This document shows, piece by piece, positions 1 to 5,145 of a stretch of 5,145 bases of DNA. Both the position numbers and the translations under genes were made by a program. Where the stretch lies: contig JAGSPR010000454.1 of NCBI GenBank assembly GCA_018262455.1, positions 1 through 5,145 of the forward strand, in the 5' to 3' direction. Below the pieces are notes generated by a model that was not told the origin of the DNA, did not search any database, and saw nothing but the letters and a program-made list of their open reading frames with translations. Numbering within the stretch: position 1 is the stretch's first letter; every line of letters begins with the position of its first letter. Source of the DNA: Deltaproteobacteria bacterium. GTDB taxonomy: Bacteria; Myxococcota; Polyangia; Haliangiales; Haliangiaceae.

Positions 1-62
1 CACCCGATCATACCCCGCTCCGTCCGTGCGCGGGATGTCGGGTCAGGTGATACCTTCCCCCC

Positions 63-572
63 ATGTTCCAATGGCTCCTCGCAGGCCACTTGATTGGCCT
101 GTTTCTGTGGATTGGCGGGCTCACCACCGTCTACTGGCTGCTGCGCTTTCATGCCCAGGCCCCGAAGGATGCGCACGAGAAGCTCACCCTGATGGAGCGC
201 TCGGTGGCCCTCAGCATGGAGCTGGCAGCGACCCTCGCCATCGGCTGTGGCGTCGCGATGATCTTCAAGCGCCCGGTCGAGGGCATGCCGAATCTGTTCG
301 CCACGCCCGGTGCCGGTTGGTTTCACATCAAGCTGACGGTCGTCGTGCTCGGCGTGCTGTCGGTGCACGGCATGCTGCGGGCGAGGATCAAGAAGTTCGG
401 CCAGGGCAACGTCGCGCCGGTCCCGAACTGGCTGTGGAGCATGCTGCTCGTCTCGGTCACGGCGATCATCATCCTGGTGTTCCGCGGCCCGATCATGTTC
501 GCGAAGTCGGTCGACGCCCCCGCGACAACGCCCGCGGCGACGCCCAGCCCTGCCCCGGCACCCACCCCCTGA
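63..572 (+). CDS. HemJ/CopD-like four-helix integral membrane protein
   Basis: The protein is 169 aa. Four hydrophobic segments are visible at about residues 5-27, 47-67, 86-105 and 123-142. The pattern resembles the HemJ (protoporphyrinogen IX oxidase, UPF0093) / CopD group: an early His (H9) followed by LFLWIGGL, an MER motif at 44-46 opening helix 2, GWFHIKL at 85-91 with H88 and K90, and H102-G103 at the end of helix 3 before a basic loop. HemJ would oxidise protoporphyrinogen IX in the inner membrane during haem synthesis; CopD relatives act in copper handling, and the sequence alone does not choose between them. HemJ proteins are usually about 140-150 aa; the excess here is a Pro/Ala/Thr tail after residue 150. 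The ATG follows an in-frame TGA at 48-50, so an earlier start is excluded. AGGTGA at 45-50 is a possible ribosome site, but its 12-nt spacing is long. It is followed after one base by dinB. Confidence 0.72.
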   Translation: MFQWLLAGHLIGLFLWIGGLTTVYWLLRFHAQAPKDAHEKLTLMERSVALSMELAATLAIGCGVAMIFKRPVEGMPNLFATPGAGWFHIKLTVVVLGVLSVHGMLRARIKKFGQGNVAPVPNWLWSMLLVSVTAIIILVFRGPIMFAKSVDAPATTPAATPSPAPAPTP

Positions 573-573
573 C

Positions 574-1755
574 GTGAGCCGCACGATCCTGCATGTCGAC
601 CTCGACGCGTTCTACGCGGCGGTCGAGCAGCGGGATGATCCGGCCCTGCGCGGCAAGCCAGTCCTGGTTGGCGGGTCGGCGCGACGCGGCGTCGTTGCGG
701 CATGCTCGTACGAGGCGCGCACCTTCGGCATTCGCTCGGCGATGCCGATGGCCGAGGCGCTGCGCCGATGTCCCAAGGCGATCGTCGTCCGCCATCACAT
801 GGAGCGCTATGCCGAGGCATCGCAGCGGTTCTTCGCGATCCTCGGCGACTTCTCGCCCGAGGTCGAGGGACTCTCGCTCGACGAGGCCTTTCTCGACGTC
901 ACCGCGAGTGAGCGGCTGCTCGGCGATGGCCCGACGATCGCGCGCCTGATCAAGGGCCGGGTGCGCGACGAGCTCTCGCTGGTCGCCTCGGTCGGGATCG
1001 CACCGATCAAGTTCGCGGCGAAGATCGCCTCGGACATCGACAAGCCCGATGGCCTGCGGATCGTGCCGGCCGACCAGGTGCTCGCGTTCCTCCACCCGCT
1101 GCCGATGACGCGGCTGTGGGGCGTCGGCGACGCGACCCGCGACATCCTGGCGACGATGGGGCTGTCCACGATCGGCGATGTCGCGCGGTATCCCGAGGCG
1201 GCGCTCGTGGGCCGGCTCGGCGCGGTCACCGGCCGGCACCTCGCGGCGCTCGCGCGCGGCGAAGACTCGCGCGAGGTGATCGCCGAGCACGATCCGGTGA
1301 CCGTCGGCCACCAGGAGACGTTCGACGACGATCACGAGGACAAGGGCGAGCTCGCCGTCGTGCTGCTGGATCAGGCCGATCGGGTCGCGCAGCGGCTCCG
1401 CGAGGCCGCGCTGCGCGCCCGCGTGGTGGTGCTGATCGTCAAGTACGACGACTTCCGTCAGATCACCCGGCGGACCACGCTCGACTCGGCCACGAGCGAT
1501 GGCGGGGTGCTCGCCCGAACCGCGATCGAGCTGCTCGGCAAGGTGCCGATCGAGCCCCGCAAGGGAGGCCGGGTGCGGCTCTGCGGGATCTCGGCGACCA
1601 CGCTCGAGCCGCGCGATGCCCCGCGCCAGCTCGGGTTCGACGAGGCGAGACGTGCCCGGGGCGAACGCCTGGGCGACACGATCGACAAGGTCGCCGAGAA
1701 GTTCGGCAAGGCCGCGATCAAGCGAGCGGTCCACCTGGGCGACGAAGACGAGTAG
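574..1755 (+). CDS. dinB: DNA polymerase IV (Y-family translesion polymerase)
   Basis: The protein is 393 aa, complete and somewhat longer than the ~350 aa of E. coli Pol IV. It copies past damaged template bases at low fidelity. The N-terminus carries the Y-family motif [13 protein letters not shown], with metal ligand D9, D11 and Tyr14 at the steric-gate position that excludes ribonucleotides. [10 protein letters not shown] at 101-110 supplies catalytic D103 and E104. [21 protein letters not shown] segment lies at 139-158. The thumb with its helix-hairpin-helix ([21 protein letters not shown]) is at about 182-202, and the little finger spans about 240-345. Q352-L353-G354-F355 is a likely beta-clamp-binding peptide, followed by the usual [14 protein letters not shown] tail. 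The GTG start directly precedes the conserved motif and lies one base after the upstream TGA. No ribosome site is visible there, which fits translational coupling to the membrane-protein gene. No LexA-type operator was recognised. Confidence 0.97.
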   Translation: MSRTILHVDLDAFYAAVEQRDDPALRGKPVLVGGSARRGVVAACSYEARTFGIRSAMPMAEALRRCPKAIVVRHHMERYAEASQRFFAILGDFSPEVEGLSLDEAFLDVTASERLLGDGPTIARLIKGRVRDELSLVASVGIAPIKFAAKIASDIDKPDGLRIVPADQVLAFLHPLPMTRLWGVGDATRDILATMGLSTIGDVARYPEAALVGRLGAVTGRHLAALARGEDSREVIAEHDPVTVGHQETFDDDHEDKGELAVVLLDQADRVAQRLREAALRARVVVLIVKYDDFRQITRRTTLDSATSDGGVLARTAIELLGKVPIEPRKGGRVRLCGISATTLEPRDAPRQLGFDEARRARGERLGDTIDKVAEKFGKAAIKRAVHLGDEDE

Positions 1756-1844
1756 TCTGGGGCTTTCCAGGTCCTGCCACAGTCCCCCGCAAGAAAGCGG
1801 TTCCCACGACCTCGATCTGGGGTGTCATAGCCAGTACAGGTCCC
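1756..1844 (+). other. Intergenic gap between dinB and the caspase gene
   Basis: This 89-bp gap is the only non-coding stretch between dinB and the caspase gene, so a promoter for the caspase operon would be expected here or inside the end of dinB. No convincing -35/-10 pair was recognised. Two words each occur twice: TCTGGGG at 1756-1762 and 1816-1822, and CAGGTCC at 1768-1774 and 1837-1843. A weak AGG at 1838-1840 is the only ribosome-site candidate, 4 nt before the ATG at 1845. A 4-bp hairpin (CCGC/GCGG, 1787-1800) has no T tract and is not called a terminator. Confidence 0.4.
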
Positions 1845-3482
1845 ATGCTCCGTCCCACCCACGCTCTGCTCGGCCTGTGCGCCGTGTTCGCGGGCACTGC
1901 CCGCGCCGAAGCCCCGCCCTCCGGCGTCGCCACCTATGCGCTCGTGGTCGGCTCGAACCTGGGAGGTCCCGGCCAGCAGGAGCTGCGCTACGCGGAGGAC
2001 GATGCCCGCCGCGTCGGCGCGCTGCTCACCGAGCTCGGTGGCTACACCGCTGATCGCGTCGACGTGGTGCTCCATCCGACCCCGCAGATCGTGCGCGATC
2101 GGCTCGCCAACCTCGCCGTGCGCGTCCAGGCCGACATCGCGGCCGGCAAGCAGGCGCGCATCTTCTTCTATTACTCGGGGCACGCGCGCGCCGAGGCGCT
2201 CGACCTTGGCGCGGAAGGCCTCGCGCTCACCGAGCTGCGTCAGCGCCTGTTCGCGGTGCCGGCGACGCTGACGGTGGTCGTCCTCGATGCCTGCCAGAGC
2301 GGCGCGTTCTCGCGCATCAAGGGCGCGCAGCCCGCGGCGGACTTCTCGTTCAACTCGCGGCGGCAGCTCGACTCGACCGGCGTCGCGGTGCTCGCGTCCT
2401 CGACGGGCAGCGAGCTGTCGCAGGAGAGCGAGCAGCTGCGATCGTCGTACTTCACGCACCACCTGCTGGTCGGCATGCGCGGCGCCGGAGACGCCAACGG
2501 TGATGGCCAGGTCTCGGTCGACGAAGCGTATCGTTACGCGTACCACCAGACCCTGCTGGCGACCGCGGCCACGGCGGTCGGCGGCCAGCACGTCACGCTC
2601 GAGGTCGACCTCAAGGGGCATGGCGAGGTGCCTCTGTCGTATCCGCGCGCCGCGACCGCCTCGATCGAGCTGCCGTCCGCGCTCGAGGGCCAGGCGCTCG
2701 TGCAGGACAAGCGCGCGAAGGCGGTGGTCGCCGAGACCTACAAGGCGAAGGGCGCCGCGGTGCGAATCGCGGTCGCGCCTGGCGATTACGAGGTGACGGT
2801 GCGGCAAGGCACGAAGCTCCTGCGCTGCCAGGTCGTGGCGCCCGGCACCGTCGTGCTCGACCGCTGCACGACCGAGGCGATCTCGGTCGACTCGAAGAAG
2901 GGCGGCCGGTTCATCCCGACGTGGCGGTTCGAGCTCGTGGCCGGCTCCGGTCAGGAGCGCCAGACCGAGTTCACCCGGACCCTGCGCGACTTCGGCTACC
3001 AAGAAGATGCCTCGTCCGCGAGCGAGGTCTCGATCTCCGCGGGTCGCGACCTGTTCGGCCACGGCGAGTACGTCGGCGGCTTCCTGAGCTTCGTCCAGGC
3101 CCCCGGGTGGCGGCGTGAGACCGAGCTCGAACCGCTGCGATTTTCGTGGAACACGACGACGATCGGCGCGATGGGGCACCTCGAGCACCCGCTGTGGCGC
3201 CAGCTGTTTGTCTATCTCGATGTCGCGGCAGGGCTTGGCATCGGTCGCACCCGGTTCATCGATCAGGATGGCAAGACCCTCACCAACACGTACTTCGGTC
3301 CCTCGGCGTTCGCGGGCGGCGGCCTCGGCTTCCATCACGTGATCGTGAACGAGCTCGCGCTCACCATGGGCATGAGGGTTGGCTGGGCGCCGGTGATCGA
3401 GAACGACATCGGCACCACGCACGACAGCGGCGGCACGTTCCTTGGCATCGGTTTGTCCTATGCGCGTGGAGGCTCGCGATGA
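1845..3482 (+). CDS. Exported caspase-like (C14) protein with predicted C-terminal beta-barrel
   Basis: The protein is 545 aa. Residues 1-21 form a signal peptide ending ARA, with likely cleavage before E22. A caspase/metacaspase-like domain follows at about 29-210. The core strand YALVVGSN is at 31-38, the catalytic His in FFYYSGHA (H113), and the catalytic Cys in VVVLDACQSG (C150); SSTGSELSQES and YFTHHLLVGMRG belong to the same fold. At 216-227 an EF-hand-like loop (D216, N218, D220, Q222, S224, E227) could bind calcium. About 268-345 is beta-rich with IAVAPGDYEVTV, resembling a PEGA domain. From about 355 to the end, alternating polar/hydrophobic strands rich in Gly and aromatics, ending GTFLGIGLSYARGGSR, look like an 8-10-strand outer-membrane barrel. 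The caspase would then face the periplasm or the cell surface; its substrate is unknown. The ATG at 1845 is chosen because it begins a good signal peptide; the frame is open further upstream only as an overlap of dinB. The next gene overlaps by 4 bp. Confidence 0.88.
   Translation: MLRPTHALLGLCAVFAGTARAEAPPSGVATYALVVGSNLGGPGQQELRYAEDDARRVGALLTELGGYTADRVDVVLHPTPQIVRDRLANLAVRVQADIAAGKQARIFFYYSGHARAEALDLGAEGLALTELRQRLFAVPATLTVVVLDACQSGAFSRIKGAQPAADFSFNSRRQLDSTGVAVLASSTGSELSQESEQLRSSYFTHHLLVGMRGAGDANGDGQVSVDEAYRYAYHQTLLATAATAVGGQHVTLEVDLKGHGEVPLSYPRAATASIELPSALEGQALVQDKRAKAVVAETYKAKGAAVRIAVAPGDYEVTVRQGTKLLRCQVVAPGTVVLDRCTTEAISVDSKKGGRFIPTWRFELVAGSGQERQTEFTRTLRDFGYQEDASSASEVSISAGRDLFGHGEYVGGFLSFVQAPGWRRETELEPLRFSWNTTTIGAMGHLEHPLWRQLFVYLDVAAGLGIGRTRFIDQDGKTLTNTYFGPSAFAGGGLGFHHVIVNELALTMGMRVGWAPVIENDIGTTHDSGGTFLGIGLSYARGGSR
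3468..3472 (+). promoter_or_regulatory. Strong ribosome binding site for the Cys-rich gene
   Basis: GGAGG lies inside the last codons of the caspase gene, 6 nt before the ATG at 3479. It fixes the start of the Cys-rich gene at that ATG, within a reading frame that stays open far upstream. Together with the ATGA overlap it indicates translational coupling. Confidence 0.85.
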
Positions 3483-4603
3483 AGAAGCTCGGCCTGGTGG
3501 TAGTCGTCGTCGCTGGCCTCTCGCAGCTCGGCGCCAGCGAATGCGGTGGCGGGCCGGTGCTGCGGGATCCGGGGTTCGACCTGTGGTGCGGCGACGAGCT
3601 GTGCAGCTGGAAGGTCGTGCGCGGGGACGTCCGGCGCGTCGGAACCTGGCACGCGGGCGATTCGGGGATCGAGCTGCTCGGCGGCGACTCCGCGATCTCG
3701 CAGACCTCACCGGTCAACTCGCGCAACGGCAACTGCATCCGGTTCTCGCTGGTCACCAACGTCGAGGAGACCTCCGAGGTGTTCCTCGACATCGACCTCG
3801 AGGCCGACGGCACCGTCGAGCGGACCGAGCGGATCCCGACGTCGCACTGGAAGCCGATCTCGTTCCTGCTCTTTGTCGACCCACCGTACGACGGCATCCG
3901 GTTCGAGCTCGCCAAGCGCGGGGCTGGCACCGCCGTGCTCGCGCAGATCGGCGCCGAGTTTTCGCTCGACTGCCAAGGGATCGAGCAGATCGATCCCGGC
4001 CCACGCCCCGACGGCGCGGGATGCATCGCGCACACCGACTGCGCCTCGGCACTGTGCAAGTCGAGCCCCACGGGCGTGACCGAGGCTGGCTTCGGCGGCC
4101 TCGCCTGCGTCGGCTGCGATCCGAGCCTGGGCGCGGCGGCGTGCGGAGTCGGCGAGACCTGCGGCGTCGGGGATCCGTTGTCGGCAGTGCTCACGGTGCC
4201 GATGACCTGCATCCCGACCGGCTCGCGCGCGCTCGCCGAACAGTGCATCTCGGATGCCGTGTGTGCCTCGGGCAAGTGCAACAACGCGCCTGACGCGATG
4301 GGCCGGTGCTCGGCCTGCGAGGCGAGCAGCGACTGTGGCGGCGCCGCGTGTGCGGCCGCGTGGAACCCCGGGTTCCTCCGGACCCAGGGCCCGAACGTCT
4401 GCCGACCTGGCGAGCACGCGGGCACGCCCGGCACGGCCTGTGGCGTCGATGCCGATTGCGCGAGCAACCACTGCGGCGGCGCGACGTATCGACAGTGTGA
4501 CGATGGGCGGTCGTGCGAGACCCCCGCCAACTGCCCCGCCGACGATGGCCTCGCCCCCGGCGCCTGCACGACCGTCGGCATCCAAGGTGGAAGCTGTGAC
4601 TGA
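3479..4603 (+). CDS. Secreted Cys-rich protein with repeated C-x5-CAS-x2-C motifs
   Basis: The protein is 374 aa and the gene overlaps the caspase gene by 4 bp (ATGA). Residues 1-19 are a short signal peptide (MKKLGLVVVVVAGLSQLGA). C22 follows but its context (ASEC) is not a canonical lipobox, so ordinary secretion seems likelier than lipidation. Residues about 28-165 form a beta-rich segment starting DPGFDLWCGDELCSWKV, reminiscent of carbohydrate-binding beta-sandwich folds; this is only a resemblance. Residues 179-373 are Cys-rich, with three copies of C-x5-C-A-S-x2-C (C182/188/193, C256/262/267, C321/327/332). The first two are followed by CxxC (210-213, 277-280) and all three by further spaced cysteines. 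The whole protein has 29 cysteines, so many disulfides are expected outside the cytoplasm. Such modules recur in myxobacterial surface proteins; no function is assigned. Its stop codon lies inside repeat unit 1. It is probably the partner of, or delivered with, the caspase/barrel protein. Confidence 0.88.
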   Translation: MKKLGLVVVVVAGLSQLGASECGGGPVLRDPGFDLWCGDELCSWKVVRGDVRRVGTWHAGDSGIELLGGDSAISQTSPVNSRNGNCIRFSLVTNVEETSEVFLDIDLEADGTVERTERIPTSHWKPISFLLFVDPPYDGIRFELAKRGAGTAVLAQIGAEFSLDCQGIEQIDPGPRPDGAGCIAHTDCASALCKSSPTGVTEAGFGGLACVGCDPSLGAAACGVGETCGVGDPLSAVLTVPMTCIPTGSRALAEQCISDAVCASGKCNNAPDAMGRCSACEASSDCGGAACAAAWNPGFLRTQGPNVCRPGEHAGTPGTACGVDADCASNHCGGATYRQCDDGRSCETPANCPADDGLAPGACTTVGIQGGSCD

Positions 4604-4614
4604 GCCGTTCGATC

Positions 4615-4646
4615 GTTTCCCGTCCGGCGCAGCAAGGACGGGAAAC
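4615..4646 (+). other. Perfect 11-bp stem-loop in repeat unit 1
   Basis: GTTTCCCGTCC (4615-4625) pairs perfectly with GGACGGGAAAC (4636-4646) around a 10-nt loop. It begins 11 nt after the stop of the Cys-rich gene, a position suited to protecting the mRNA 3' end or stopping transcription. There is no T tract after it, so it is not called an intrinsic terminator. Confidence 0.8.
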
Positions 4647-4662
4647 ACCCTGCGGCGAAGGA

Positions 4663-4678
4663 ACCCCCTTGAGGGGGT
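4663..4678 (+). other. C-run/G-run palindrome at the end of repeat unit 1
   Basis: ACCCCCT at 4663-4669 is complementary to AGGGGGT at 4672-4678, separated by TG, so a 6-7 bp GC-rich hairpin can form at the junction of the two units. Unit 2 has a shorter counterpart (CCCCC T GGGGG, 4746-4756) that overlaps the presumed start of the sigma gene. Confidence 0.65.
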
Positions 4679-4695
4679 GACTGAGCCGTTCGATC

Positions 4696-4727
4696 GTTTC
4701 CCGTCCGGCGCAGCAAGGACGGGGAAC
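4696..4727 (+). other. 11-bp stem-loop in repeat unit 2
   Basis: This is the same hairpin as in unit 1, shifted by 81 bp: the left arm is 4696-4706 and the right arm 4717-4727. The only change is A to G at 4724, which would turn an A-U pair into a G-U wobble in RNA and so keeps the stem. It lies about 20 nt upstream of the presumed sigma-factor start. Confidence 0.75.
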
Positions 4728-4749
4728 ACCCTGCGGCGAAGGAATCCCC

Positions 4750-5145
4750 CTGGGGGTAGCTGATCTCGATCCACAGGCGGCCTATCGCACCTGGGGATCC
4801 GCGCTCGTCCGCAAGGCCGAGCGGATGCTTCGCAGCCGCGAGGATGCCGTGGATGTCGTGCATGCGCTGTTCGTCGATCTGATCCCGCGCTGGAGCCATG
4901 ACGTGGACCTCCCGTACCTCTACCGTGCCGTGACGAATCGCTGCCTCAACGTCGTTCGCGACCGAGGCACGCGAGCACGGCTGCTCGACCGCGAGAGCCA
5001 GATGGCGGCGCCCATCGCACGCGTTCGGCTCGACGACCAGATCGTCGGCATCGGCCTGATCGCGGCGCTCACCGATCGACTCGACGAGGGCCACCTCCAG
5101 GTCCTCGTGTGCCGGTTCGTCGACGACATGACCCAGGAGGAGATC
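4750..5145 (+). CDS. ECF-like sigma-70 factor, 3' end cut by window
   Basis: The reading frame is open from 4681 to the window edge. Counting from CTG 4750, residues about 10-79 match sigma region 2: AAYRTWGSALVRKAERML, then SREDAVDVVHALFVDLIPRW (the ECF 'DAEDVVQ' helix) and LPYLYRAVTNRCLNVVRD (the region 2.3/2.4 helix). After a linker, LIAALTDRLDEGHLQVLVCRFVDDMTQEEI (103-132) is the start of region 4, broken off at its helix-turn-helix. It would direct RNA polymerase to specific promoters in the cytoplasm. The start is unresolved: there is no ATG, GTG or TTG between the in-frame TGA at 4678-4680 and ATG 4825, which would remove part of region 2.1. CTG 4750 is proposed because AAGGA (4739-4743) lies 6 nt upstream. 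GTA at 4756 stands where a GTG start would give an ordinary N-terminus (ADLDPQAAY). No anti-sigma gene is visible. Confidence 0.82.
   Translation, partial: MGVADLDPQAAYRTWGSALVRKAERMLRSREDAVDVVHALFVDLIPRWSHDVDLPYLYRAVTNRCLNVVRDRGTRARLLDRESQMAAPIARVRLDDQIVGIGLIAALTDRLDEGHLQVLVCRFVDDMTQEEI

Larger units (their letters stand above)
4596..4757 (+). repeat. Two tandem ~81-bp repeat units
   Basis: Unit 1 is 4596-4676 and unit 2 is 4677-4757. Both begin GTGACTGAGCCGTTCGATCG. The first 68 bases differ at a single position (A4643 versus G4724); the ends diverge around a C-run/G-run palindrome. After unit 2 the sequence GTAGCTGA (4756-4763) resembles the GTGACTGA that opens each unit. The unit length is a multiple of three. 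Unit 1 begins inside the last codons of the Cys-rich gene and contains its stop; unit 2 runs into the presumed start of the sigma-factor gene. No transposase, terminal target duplication or spacer is present. It could be a dispersed REP-like element or a local duplication; this window cannot tell them apart. Confidence 0.95.

Noticed and set aside
14..34. Hairpin CCCGC/GCGGG upstream of the first gene
   Set aside because: A 5-bp stem with an 11-nt loop is expected by chance in GC-rich DNA and has no T tract.
1787..1800. Possible dinB terminator
   Set aside because: The stem is only 4 bp with no following T tract.
1116..1844. Upstream extension of the caspase frame
   Set aside because: This part overlaps dinB in another frame and reads as Arg-rich shadow sequence; the signal peptide starts cleanly at ATG 1845.
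1458..3710. A 750-codon open frame on the minus strand
   Set aside because: It lies opposite dinB, the caspase and the Cys-rich genes, is dominated by Arg/Ala/Gly typical of GC-rich shadows, and shows no recognisable domain.
4615..4654. Pseudoknot between loop CGCAG (4628-4632) and CTGCG (4650-4654)
   Set aside because: The pairing exists in both units, but only three bases (4647-4649) would have to span an 11-bp stem, which is sterically implausible unless the stem partly opens.
4596..4757. CRISPR array
   Set aside because: There are only two units, directly adjacent with no spacers, and no cas gene nearby.
3361..5094. A 577-codon open frame on the minus strand across the repeats
   Set aside because: It is the antisense of the Cys-rich and sigma genes; it stays open partly because the repeat unit is 81 bp, a multiple of three. 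No domain or ribosome site is evident.

Overview
The window is GC-rich throughout, with dense coding on the + strand. The gene types (a secreted caspase-like protein of the kind common in myxobacteria, a Cys-rich secreted protein with repeated C-x5-C-A-S-x2-C motifs, an ECF-like sigma factor) suggest a Myxococcota-type chromosome such as Haliangiales/Kofleriaceae, Nannocystales or Polyangiales. This placement is inferred from protein style and composition; there is no rRNA or marker gene here to confirm it.

Layout, all genes on the + strand. (1) 63-572 is a four-helix membrane protein resembling the HemJ/CopD group. (2) 574-1755 is a complete DinB (DNA polymerase IV); its GTG start lies one base after the previous stop, so the two are probably co-transcribed. 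(3) An 89-bp gap leads to 1845-3482, an exported caspase-like protein with an H113/C150 dyad, an EF-hand-like loop, a PEGA-like segment and a C-terminal region that reads like an outer-membrane beta-barrel. (4) 3479-4603 overlaps it by 4 bp (ATGA) behind a strong GGAGG site and encodes a secreted protein with 29 cysteines. (5) At 4596-4757 two tandem ~81-bp repeat units, each able to form a long hairpin, begin inside the last codons of the Cys-rich gene. (6) From about 4750 to the window edge runs the 5' part of an ECF-like sigma factor with no ATG, GTG or TTG start in the expected place.

The hemJ-like/dinB pair looks like housekeeping and repair. The caspase and Cys-rich genes form a tightly coupled cell-envelope pair, and the sigma factor next to them is a candidate regulator. 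The idea that these three form one envelope-stress or proteolysis module is inference. The most unusual points are the predicted caspase/beta-barrel fusion and the hairpin repeat that supplies the stop codon of one gene and reaches the start of the next.
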